Source of the DNA: Auricularia sp. M13
Lineage: Eukaryota; Basidiomycota; Agaricomycetes; Auriculariales; Auriculariaceae
DNA: 64,000 bases
Assembly (NCBI GenBank): GCA_037042915.1
Contig: CM073194.1
Coordinates: 3,472,001 to 3,536,000, forward strand
Direction of reading: 5' to 3'
Below the pieces are notes generated by a model. It was given only the letters and a program-made list of their open reading frames with translations, did no database searches and was not told where the DNA came from. Both the position numbers and the translations under genes were made by a program. Positions 1-10,005 of this stretch are shown one piece after another (position 1 is the stretch's first letter; every line of letters starts with the position of its first letter).

Positions 1-774
1 TCCCCGAGGACGCACGGCTCGTCATCAAGGTTGGTGGCTCCATTGTTCCAGCTAAATCACCGCTGAATGCTCGTTGCAGCCATGGGAGGCGCGAGACGAC
101 ATTGCGCGATTTTGCGAGTCGAACGTCGATGACCAGGTGCGCGTCCGGTGGCGAGCACGCCGGGGCGTATCGACTGACACTGCGATAGCTGATCCTGCAC
201 GTAACGTTCGTGGAAGCAGTCACCATGCGCTCCATAATGCTCAAAGTTGGTGCGTGGCTCTTTTACATCTTGCAAAACGCGCGTCGCCACCGGGCTCATC
301 TGCGAAGGCCGCGGCGAGACGGCGCCGCGGCGATTGCGGCTGTACGTGAACGCGCCGCTGTCGAGCGACTTTGACGACCTCGAGGCACGGACCGCCCACC
401 TTGACATGGCGCTACAGCAAGGAGAGTCGGGCGTCGTCGAGTACCCGCTGCGCTCGGCCGCCTTTACAAACGCGGGCAACATCGCGCTGTTCTTCGTGCG
501 TTTCAATGTCCTCTCTCACCCCCATCCCCTTCATCATTATCACCAACATCCTCATCTCCTCCCTGTTCCCCCGAAGCCGCTGACACGTCCTGCACAGAGC
601 GACGCCGAAGGCGGCGAGCAGACGCGTATATACTACGTCGGATTCCGCGGCCTGCGCAAGATCTATCCGCGCCAGACTACCGAGGGCCTCACCGTGCACG
701 ACGAGCATGCCACGGACGCCGACGTGGAGCGCATGCGCGAGAAGGCCGGTAACCAGACGTCCACCATCAAATAG
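1..774 (+). CDS. PITH-domain protein, 3' part (5' end outside window)
   Basis: This is the C-terminal part of a PITH-domain protein, the module found at the C-terminus of thioredoxin-like protein 1 and in proteasome-interacting proteins. Visible coding blocks are 1-29, about 247-495 and 598-774, ending in TAG at 772-774. The intron at 496-597 has a GTGCGT donor and a CACAG acceptor and keeps phase 0. Family landmarks are a GETAPRRLRLYVN-like strand, a VVEYPLR strand, NIALFF just before the intron, and RIYYVGFRG after it. The junction between the first two blocks is the weakest part: the acceptor at 245-246 is in frame, but the residues after it are not conserved. The protein is probably soluble and cytosolic. 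Whether a thioredoxin domain lies upstream cannot be seen. Confidence 0.8.
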
Positions 775-2241
775 CGCGGATGATGCAGATATATATTTTG
801 TGTGTAAACTGCCCCGAGGCTGTCGAATAGAACTCACCGTGTACACCACCACATCCAAGCGTTGCAACAACCGCACCCTACACCGTGATCGCGGTATTAT
901 GCGCATGGCTTCCAGATATCGGATGTGTCCTATACTGTATACAATCTTCGAGGCATCGTCTGGCATGTAACAACTTGGTCAAAAGTCGCCTATCCGGCCT
1001 CACTGCTTGCTCCGAGGGCGGCGGAAAGCTGCTGGTTACCATTGACACGCTCGTGGATCTGAAACTTTGCGCGGAAGGTTTATATCGAGATCAACTATCA
1101 TGACTACGTATACGGCGTCAAGTGTCCAGGGATACTCAGGAAGAATCACAGCTTTCCCACTGGCGATACCATGATGATGCTATTCGGGCAAATCGCAACA
1201 CTGCAAGGAGTGGCCGTCTTCGGTTGCCCGACTGAAATGCTGAACAAAGCTAAAGGTTATTGTCCAAACACGCGTGTCCGGGGCTTCGACGCGCGTGCCT
1301 TCACATTCTTTTCATTCCCCAATAAGTTAGCAGTGCACGTTTCATGGCAGAGATGAAAAATTGCGCAGCTATTTGTTTGCTCGCTCGCCAAATGCGACCC
1401 GATTCGTATTGTAAACTTACTGAGTTTGGGTTGTTATGGGTTGTTCGGGTAAGTTCACATGCTTGACATTGATAACGGCCTCACGCCGGAAGGCTCTCGT
1501 CGCCACGTCTCAGCACCGTGTGGCCCGTCGGGATTGTACTTTGTCTGTCCTTGGATGATCAAGCAGGCGTTGTTTTCCTCAGCAAGCAGGACTCTTACAG
1601 TAGCAGCAGGGTGACGCGAGGTCATCAAACCAACTTGCAAAGAGCGGATAGTAGATTCGACGAGCAGTGCGCCGGAAGAGATCGAAGATGAGTCCTTGTA
1701 TTCTTCCCCAGCCCGTCATCTGCGCGAAACAGCGTGCCGTTCGTCCCGCACATGGACCATGGCATCAACGTCTCTACAGGCGGTTGGCCGATCACGGGAG
1801 ACGCCTTCAAGGAAGTCTTTACTGTATCTGGCGGCATCATTGTGATGACTGTTAGGTCTCTTGAACTCTGCGAGGGAGAATCCATGTGGCGCACAGGCCA
1901 GACGCCCGAATTCCAGGTGGGGTGGCGCTGGCGCCCGTCTGTCAATCATCCCGTCTCATTTACTATCGGCGAGTTAGGCGTTTCCAGGGAACGGGCGCTG
2001 CGCCCACTAACGCCGACCCTGTCGATACTGGGCGAATAAATATCGGGCGACCCATGACAGCGCTGCCCTCAACCACACTCTTTCACCATGTTCGACTGCC
2101 GCCGCGCAAATCAGCACCTTCAGGCAGCTCAGGTCTACGTATATCAGTACGCCTGCCTTGCAGGTCTGCGTTCGTCCATCTCACCCTCTTGCCAGGCCTA
2201 ATGCAATCGCTCAACCTCAACCTCATCCTAATCCCTATGGA
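775..2241. other. No supported gene
   Basis: I see short open frames but no recognisable domain, no chain of phase-consistent exons and no repeat. The open stretch around 1734-2039 on the plus strand has no family I recognise and no flanking splice sites that extend it. This is treated as intergenic sequence or decayed coding DNA. Confidence 0.4.
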
Positions 2242-3016
2242 ATGCCACCGCACTGGATGCGCGTAACGCTCAGGCTGTCTGTTGTTCAGAGTGTATGGAA
2301 ATACCTCTGTTTGATAGCACTGGGAAAACCCAGCCTCGCGGATCTCTGGGTGAGCGTGCAGCCACGCACGGAGGCAAAGGAGCACAGGACCCATATGAAA
2401 GAGATCGCCGACAGGATTCAGAATACGACAATCGTGGTAAGTCCATGGACGTGCTGGGCCTGTATGAGTCATTACTGACGAGTTTCATTTCCGCCAGGCC
2501 TCTCTCCTCCTCGCATCTGTTGCGACGCTGTTGACAACAGAGCCTACGGCTTTTGGCAAACAAGTCGTCGATTACACGCCGTCTGGGACCTACATAGCCC
2601 TATGGGGCTCGTTTGGCCTCTTGTTGGGCGGAATCATCGTCGCCTTTGGCGCTATATACATTATGTCGACATCTGGCCAGGAATGGACTCGCGAAGTAAG
2701 CCGTGTGTGTCGCATACAGGAACCGATCCTCACATTGTGGCCGCACATTAGCATCTGATGTCGACCCGCTATAAGGTCTGGCTCGTGCTGTTGATCCTAT
2801 GCTATCCTTTCGTCGTCGTCGGAATCGCCACCGTTCTGTTCGCATGCTGTAAGCATTCCATCATTACCTCTGGCGCACGTTGTGCTGATAAGATGGGAAG
2901 CACTCATGGTCGCCGCGGCGAAGTCCCCTCACACGATCGTTGTAGCTGGCGGTAGCGCCTTGTTCGGTCTGCCTTTGTTGTGTGTAGTATTTTTCATCAT
3001 TGCGGTGCGCACTTGA
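2242..3016 (+). CDS. Small multi-pass membrane protein, four exons
   Basis: The model is exons 2242-2436, 2498-2695, 2752-2848 and 2901-3016, giving 201 residues. All three introns are GT-AG, 52-61 nt long, and keep phase. The first third is soluble and charged and ends with a conserved-looking IADRIQNTTIVAS segment. It is followed by about four hydrophobic segments: ASLLLASVATLL, then ALWGSFGLLLGGIIVAFGAIY, then VWLVLLILCYPFVVVGIATV, and a C-terminal one ending FFIIAVRT. The arrangement recalls a family of short uncharacterised membrane proteins common in Agaricomycetes (from memory, not searched). The start is uncertain: the frame is open upstream to 2158, and ATGs at 2242 and 2257 are both possible. 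Function is unknown. Confidence 0.7.
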
Positions 3017-5548
3017 AAAGATGGAACGTCCGAGAGGTTGCGAAGCTGGATCCCGTAATAATCAGTGCGTGCGCGTCGTCCGCCATTTGTCCGGCTGTCT
3101 GACTGACGTCCACAGTGAAGTCCTAAATGGACGGCCATATATAATCAACACCGACGGATATACCCTAATATACCGGCCGCGGGGTCGTCGCAAGCCGCTC
3201 AACTGTCATTGTTCTCGTTTTGAGGAACTGTAGAAAGAGCCAGACATTGATACAGTGAATGCGATTGCAAATATGGGATTCGAACCCGTTCCGCCCGCAG
3301 AGCGCGAGTATCAGTAGGGTCGAGCGCAAGTACAGTACTCGCTGCATATCTGCGCAGGAAAATGGGCGAGTCTAGGAGTACAATGCAGGATCTAGGTCGA
3401 GTGTGCGGAAAGCAACGGAGTGTGAGTAGAAGCGCGGGCCTGCATTGGTGCTGGCGGCCCAGGGATTGACACAGGCCGAAGGCAAGGCGCGGCGACAGCA
3501 AGAGGCGCATCCAAGCGGCATAGAATAAACCTGGCAGTGGGCTGAGTACAAAGGAAAGGCGGGCCTACGCCTACCGAATTGCGTGTGCAGCGAGGCGAGG
3601 TCCCAGCTCCTGCACAGTGCGAGGTCATGGCACCGGTTACGACCCAAGAAGCGAGAACGGCCGCGGACCCGCCGGGATCATTCGGATGTTTATCACACTG
3701 TACCCGCCATCCTCACCATCTCAGACGGTGAATTTCCGAATAACGAACGGCTAAAAGATAGAACCTTATAAGAATGGCGCGGAAGTCAATGCGGTAGTTA
3801 CTCTATCTGACTGATCGATTTCTGAGTCTCTCTCCGTCAGTGATAGGTGTCCTTCGCGTCGGTCACGTATCCACAGGCCAGCAAGCATTCGTATCTGATA
3901 GAAAACTAAGACTGTGTAATTTTTGGTTATTTTTGCAATCAGGCGCTGTTGAACTCGAAGCTTGACTCGTTCAACACGAAGCCTCGCCACCGGACATCCC
4001 CTCGAAGGTACAACCATCTTGGGACCGGTGGAAGTCCTGCCAGTGGGTCAATTTACCCCTCCATGGCCTCAAGAAACACACGTCACTGGCACTCTACAAT
4101 TGCCGCAGACTGCGCCACCGGAGATGCCCTTCAAGTTGGGTGCCGGGCAGTCCATTCAATCACGAACTGAAGTAAGTTTATGCACCTATCTCCAAGTCTG
4201 GCCGGGGGAAAGATGCCTACATACATACTCACAGGGACACAGCGCTCGCACAACCCCGTGCGGCACCTCGGTAGCTTTCATTGACTGCACGGTAGACGCG
4301 GCCGGGCCCATCCGAGAAGCACCACTGGCAGGGGGTCGATGAAAAGTCCCGACCAGGGTCCGGGAAACTGCGCTCGAGGACGCCACTGGCAGCGGCACCA
4401 GTGTGGTTCGCGTAAGCCCTTCGCGTGTGCCGCCGTCCCCAAACGGGTGCGGTCCGCGCAGCCACTCAAACTAAAGCGTCTCATGTTCAGCGCCCGTGCC
4501 CGAGCATCATCAATCGCATGACAGCTGCTTCTCGCATGGAGGAGTACTGTGACGACGTCGGACCGCGTCTATGCATGTGGTGGCCAGCACCTCTGTCCGA
4601 TGCGTGAGCGATAAGCCCCAAACGGACCATCCGCGCCCCCGCGACACAGCCGCTGGGCGACAGTTCCGCTCTTACATTACGTACGGGATAACTCTGTTTG
4701 GGACCTTCCTTTTCGAGCTTGTCCGCGTCGTGTAAATGTGACTTGAAGCTTGAGGCGCCTGACGCGGTTCACATGCATATGTGCGCGATCCTATGCCTGT
4801 GTCCAGCGCTGTAATTAATATTGTGGCGTTTCGTCATATTCTAGATGCGTGATGGGTGCGATTCGCGAGCGCTGCCAGTGGAGTGACGAGTGTTATTCGT
4901 TCACCGTCGCGTGTGCCAACTCCCATAGATAGTATACTGTAACCGACTTGGCCGATTTTCGCGCGCTCAAGCGCAGGTGCCCGGAGTGCGAGAGCGAGAG
5001 CTAGACAAAGGACGACTCGGACATCGAGTCGGTCCTCGGGGAACACGGCAGTCGGTGACCTCCTTGGTCTGTGCATGCGACGCTCGCTAAAGCGCGCGCT
5101 CCCAGAATGCCAGAAAACACGCATGCCTGCCTGGCTTCTATCGAACAACCCGCCTGTGTGCATGCGGGCCATAAGTCTTTGCGCTTTGCACGATGGCGTC
5201 GGTAGCCGTTCGTCCGTCCCAGGGTTCGGCGATTCTCTGCGCGCGTCTGTCGAGCTACAGTGCGCATGTGCTCGGCACGCAGCAGTCAGCACAGACGCCG
5301 CAAACAGGGCCAGTTGTCAAGTTGTTGAATCCCACAGAGTCGGGCCAGTTAAGCGCGGAGCATAATGACATCGGGTTGGCAAATTGGCTGCGCATTGCCA
5401 CGCGCCCGTATCTTTCCAAGTCAATTCAGGGCGGCTAGCCTCCAGGTTGTATGCTCGAGCAAGGGCGGGACAAGGACAACACGCGGAAGTAAAAACGGGC
5501 CGGGACTCCGGACGCAAACGCGCCTTGCCCTCCTCGTTTCTACCAGCC
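3017..5548. other. Mostly non-coding; possible unrecognised exons at 3950-4555
   Basis: No complete gene is visible. Around 3995-4554 there are protein-like blocks bounded by good splice signals: a proline-rich block ending at a GAA|GTAAGT donor near 4170, an acceptor near 4235, and a second donor CGC|GTAAGC near 4413. These may be exons of an unidentified or decaying gene, but I could not connect them to a start codon. A tRNA-like motif at 3265-3355 is reported separately. The last 150 bases are presumably the promoter of the prenyltransferase gene. Confidence 0.3.
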
Positions 5549-6808
5549 ATGCCCAAAGCCGATCCCTCTGCGCCGCCGTTCTACGCTGAAGACCCCGAGT
5601 GGGCGGACGTCACGCCCGTGCGGCAGGACGTCGGCGACAACCCGATGGCCCCGATATTCTACACCGCCGAATGTGCGTCCTGGCTGTCTCACACTGGCTA
5701 CTGGCTTGAGCTCAATGGGATGCAGACAAGGACGCGACGGACTACTTCCGGGGCGTCGTTGCCGTCGGCGAGAAGAGCGAGCGCGTGCTCAAGCTCACCG
5801 AGCACATCATCCGTCTCAACCCCGCGCATTACACCGTCTGGTGCGCCCGACCTTCCCAAAACAACTGAATAACTCCGACTCAACCAAAACGTGCAGGCAA
5901 TACAGATGGCACACGCTGCAAGCACTACAAGCGGACCTGGACAAAGAGACGGCACTGATGGACGAGCTGGGCGAGACGTTCCTGAAGAACTACCAAGTCT
6001 GGCACCACCGGCGGCTGCTCGTGACGCAGACGCAGCGGCCCGCGCACGAGCTCGTCTTCGCCGCGACCGTCCTGCGCGCCGACGCGAAGAACTACCACAC
6101 CTGGGCCTTCCGCCAGTGGGTCCTCGCCCACTTCGACCGCCCATCGCTCTGGGCCGGCGAGCGCGCCTTCGTCGAGCAGATGCTCCTCGAGGACGTCAGG
6201 AATAACAGCGCGTGGCATCACCGATTCTTTGTGGTCTGGTTGAATGGCGTGCGGGAGGGCGAGGAGGACCGCGAGGAGGTCCTCAGGCGCGAGCTGTCGT
6301 ACGTCCACCCACCCATAATGATATACCACGACGCCGGCTGACGCGGACTGACAACCGCCGCTCGGTGTAGGTTCACGAAGGAGAAGATAGCGCTAGCGCC
6401 GAACAACGAGTCCGCATGGAACTACCTGCGCGGCGTGCTCGACCACACCAAGACGCCCTACAGCACCCTGCGCGCGTTCGTCCAGCCCTACACCGTCGCG
6501 CACCCCGCCGTGCCCGCCGTCGTCGACCTGGACAATCCGCCGCCGTCGCAGGGCGCCGAGCTGCCGTCGCGCCTCGCCATCGAGTTCCTCGCGGACATCT
6601 ACGAGCAGGACGGCGGGCCCGCCGTCGCGCAGGCCGTCGAGCTGTACGCGTCGTTGGGCGCGCAGCATGATACCATTCGCCGAAGGTGCGTTTGCGCTCC
6701 GCCTTTTCGTGCAGTTACAACTGACTGGTCGCGCGTAGGTACTGGGACCTCCGCAGCCGCGAGGCGCAGAAACTCGCGAGGAACGCCGAGGTGGCCGCTG
6801 CCGCGTGA
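5549..6808 (+). CDS. RAM2: Protein farnesyltransferase/geranylgeranyltransferase type I, alpha subunit
   Basis: The exons are 5549-5672, 5726-5840, 5897-6298, 6371-6685 and 6739-6808 (341 residues, TGA stop). All four introns are GT-AG and phase-consistent. The protein carries the tandem PFTA repeats of prenyltransferase alpha subunits. Examples are an NPAHYTVW block whose tryptophan codon is split by intron 2, KNYQVWHHRR, KNYHTWAFRQW, NNSAWHHRF and NNESAWNYLRG, i.e. the alternating Asn/Trp helices of the superhelix that wraps the beta subunit. The known role is attachment of farnesyl or geranylgeranyl groups to CaaX proteins such as Ras and fungal pheromone precursors, in the cytosol. The length matches yeast Ram2. 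The gene is convergent with the lactonase-like gene that the Copia element entered. Confidence 0.93.
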
Positions 6809-6895
6809 ACTCGCGCTGCTTTTGAGCTTTCGACTTCGACTTTCAGTCTTTGTAGCAAGAATATCTGTACGATTTCTTCACTTGTATTAGCACCC

Positions 6896-6908
6896 GGGGG
6901 GGGGGGGG
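6896..6908 (+). repeat. Run of 13 G
   Basis: An uninterrupted G run lies between the 3' end of the prenyltransferase gene and the original 3' end of the lactonase-like gene. It could form a G-quadruplex, and it is a likely site of sequencing length error. Confidence 0.9.
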
Positions 6909-7074
6909 AAGGATGAAATCTGAATGTGCAATGTTCATGTTCGTCGCGCAAGAAAGCTAAGATTACAGTACAGTCAGTCACATTGCTTTAGATGTCCTTC
7001 AGTGTCCGAATTCTCGCCCACCGCTGGGTTCATGCGCGGCCTGCCAAGTGACTGCTACACTCGGTTCTTCGCAC

Positions 7075-7079
7075 CCTCC
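7075..7079. repeat. Target site duplication CCTCC (left copy, Copia element)
   Basis: CCTCC directly precedes the 5' LTR and is repeated at 12419-12423 directly after the 3' LTR. Five-base duplications are normal for LTR-retrotransposon integrases. Confidence 0.95.
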
Positions 7080-7298
7080 TGTTCAGACTATAGTATGATG
7101 TGGCACGGACTCTGCTTTGTATCCCGGATGTATCCTACGGTATATAGTCTGAGTTCGGGTCGTCGTGGCACTTCACGCTTACCAGTGCTCGACGCCCCGG
7201 ACTCAGGTACGCTGTACTTCTCGCACTGTACCAATACACACGCTTACCAGTGCTCGACGCCCCGGACTCAGTGACCTTGACTCCATTCTGCGCTCACA
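7080..7298 (+). repeat. 5' LTR of Copia element
   Basis: 219 bp, starting TGTTCAGACTA and ending CGCTCACA, identical as far as I can see to 12200-12418. It contains an internal direct repeat: CACGCTTACCAGTGCTCGAC is present twice about 64 bp apart, each followed by GCCCCGGACTCAG. Confidence 0.95.
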
Positions 7299-7310
7299 GG
7301 TTATGAGCCC
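7299..7310 (+). other. Primer binding site, initiator-tRNA anticodon-arm type
   Basis: GGTTATGAGCCC follows the 5' LTR without a gap. It is complementary to the anticodon arm of initiator methionine tRNA (GGGCTCATAACC in fungi, CAT anticodon). Copia-class elements are known to prime from a tRNA half rather than the tRNA 3' end, and this match fits that mechanism. Confidence 0.85.
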
Positions 7311-7555
7311 CGCGCTCAAGTGAGAAAGGGTCTCTGTCTCCTTTTTCGCGTCATTGCACACCCGCGTTACCTCTGGCAACTTTTGCTTTCATGTCTGGAC
7401 CGATGCCAACTGAGCGCTCGCATTGCCGCAGCACGCCTCGCGCTGCACGGCGCGCACAGCGCTCGACCGGTTTTTCCCGACGTGTTGCATTGTTCATCCT
7501 TTGTTCTACCGCGTGCCACCCGCTCCCGCTTCTCGTCTTTCTCGTCTTGCTCGCG

Positions 7556-10005
7556 ATGTCCGAAACCGAGTCTATCCTCAAACGCGTACCGACGCTCGGC
7601 GAATCGAACTACGAAAAGTGGAAGCCCGTCATGCTCGCGCACCTCGGCAGCCGCGGTCTCCGCTGGACGCTCGACTCGTCAAAGGTCAAACCGACGCCGG
7701 TCGATCCAAAGGCTCCAACCGCCGCTGAACGTCGCGAGATGAAGGAATGGGAGAACGATCGCATGAAAGCTGCGTCTGATCTGTTTATGTCCGTCGAGGA
7801 GTCGCTTCGCCTCGACATCAACGACGATCACGATAAAGGCGACCCCGCCGCAATCTGGGTGACGCTGGCCACGAAGGGGAAGCAGAAGAAGCCGACGGAC
7901 CGCTTCAGCTCGCTCGGGAAAATCGTCAGTCTCCAGCAGGACACTGACGAGGACCTGCTCGTTTATCACAGCCGCTGCAAGAACGCCGTTGCCGCGTGGG
8001 CGGAGATGCTACCTTCGTCCTACACCATCGAGGATCTCAAGCGCGAGCTCGCCTGCTGGTGCACGCTGCGCGGCATTCTCCCCGAGTACGAGGCTTTCGC
8101 GTCGAACGTCATCCACAACATCGATCTCAACGGCAAAGCTCTCACAATGGACACGCTTCGCACCGCTTTTGCCAACGAGCATGCTCATCGCGAGGGCCGT
8201 CACTCCGCTACGACGATGGCTATGCGCTCCGGTACTGCGACGCCCGCGTCTCCCGCAAACACCGTGCACACGGTTCTGTCCGAGGACGAGGCGCTGCGCG
8301 CGTTCGCCACCAGCACCGGCGCGCGCCAGTGTTGGCTCTGCGGAAGCGAGGACCATTTGCTGCCCGACTGCCCGCGCAAGAACTCGATTCGCGAGAAGGC
8401 AACGAACGACCGCAAGGCGCGCAACAAGAAAGGCAAAGGCAAGAAGGGCGACAAGGAGGACACGAAGGGGACTTCTGCGCACGCCGCCAGTACCGCCACA
8501 CCCTCCGCGCCTGCGCCTGCGCCCGCGCCCACGCCCGCGCCCGGCGCGACTGCGGCATCTCTCGCCGCCGCGGTTAAGTCACTCAATGCAAGTGTTGACC
8601 CTGACTATCGCCTACCCCTCTCCGCACTGTGCAGCCATGGTTCTCGTGCGTCAGCTGACTGGAACACCGATACAGGGTGCACTGCACACATGACCTCGCA
8701 CCGCTCGTTCTTCGCCTCGTACTCGCCGCACCGCCAGCCCATACACCTCGCCGACGACTCAGTCATTTACTCGGAGGGGCTCGGGTCCGTGGAGTTCAGG
8801 CCGGTGATAGACGGGGTAGAGGGTTCGCTCATCGTCTTCCATGATGTTCTGCACGTGCCAAAGCTCGCCGTCAATCTACTTTCCGTCTTCGAACTCACGC
8901 GCAACAAAGGGTACACTATCCTTGCGCAGCTCGATAAGATGGGCTTGTTCCACTCTGGTCGTCTCGTCTGCACGGCTACGATCAACGCGTCTAACGTTGG
9001 CTATCTCGACGGCCAGACTGTGCTCCATGACTCTGATGCTCAGGCTAACGCTGCGACAACTCGTTCTCTGGATTTCGCACTCTGGCATGAACGCTTCTCC
9101 CACATCAGTCAGCGTGATCTGCGCGCGATGCACAAGAGCGGTGCAGTAATCGGCATGGACGTGACGTCAAAGGCACCAGTAGATCCGATTTGCGAGCCCT
9201 GCATCGCGGGGAAGCAGCATCGCCACTCTGTTCCGCGCGGGCCAGCTAATCGTGCTTCCGGCGTGCTTGATCTCGTGCACATGGACCTCAAGGGTCCGCT
9301 CCCGCGCTCGCACAACGGTTTCCGCTACAACATGGTCATCGTCGACGACCATTCTCGCCTCCGCGTCGATATCCACTTGCGCAAGAAGAGCGAGGCATTC
9401 GCAGGCTTCCTCATCTTCAAGGCGTGGGCGGAGAAGAAAACCGGACGCAAGATCAAGAAGACTCGCGACGACAAGGGCGGAGAGTTTATGTCGAAGGAGT
9501 GGATCGCGTACTGCGAGCGGGAGGGGATCGAGCGCCAACATTCTGAGACGGATGAGCCGCATCAGAACGGTGTGGCAGAGCGCGCGAACCGCGACGGTGT
9601 CGAGCACGCGACCGCTCTGCTAAACCAAGCTAAGCTGCCCGCGTCGTTTTGGGTCGAAGCGCTCGCGGCACATACTCACACGCGTAACCGTTCAGTCACC
9701 TCCACTCTTGACCCGTCTCTCACACCTTACACGGTGTTCTACGGCAAGAAACCCGAGGTTCACTACCTCCGCGCGTTCGGCTGCCTGGCATACGTTTTCC
9801 TGCGCAAGAGTCTTCGAGGTGCGTTTGATTCCCACACTCGAAAGTGCATCTTTGCTGGGTACGCTCAGGGCAAGAAAGCATGGCGCTTCTGGGATCCTTG
9901 CGCGCGTTTCGTTGAGAGCAGCCACGCTGTCTTCGACGAGCGCTACTTCCGGGCAATTCGCCCACGGCCATTCGATCCCTCGAACTTGCGGGCGAAGGGG
10001 AGGGA
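7556..10005 (+). CDS. Copia Gag-protease-integrase part of the polyprotein
   Basis: The frame is open from an ATG at 7391, but the usual Copia Gag start is the ATG at 7556, followed by SETESILKRVPTLGESNYEKW. Counting from that Met: a UBN2-type Gag, a zinc knuckle CWLCGSEDHLLPDC (CX2CX4HX4C) from about residue 259, a low-complexity Pro/Ala linker, the protease active site DTG at about 372, GAG-pre-integrase LWHERFSHI with its CEPC knuckle, then an integrase core with Asp577, Asp639 and Glu675. The last pair is separated by 35 residues, the classic DD35E. The frame then runs into a short unrelated tail and stops at 10096, while the homologous continuation lies in the next frame. Confidence 0.9.

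Noticed and set aside
1734-2039. 101-codon ORF as a gene
   Set aside because: No recognisable domain, no splice-consistent neighbours and an overlapping ORF on the other strand of equal length.
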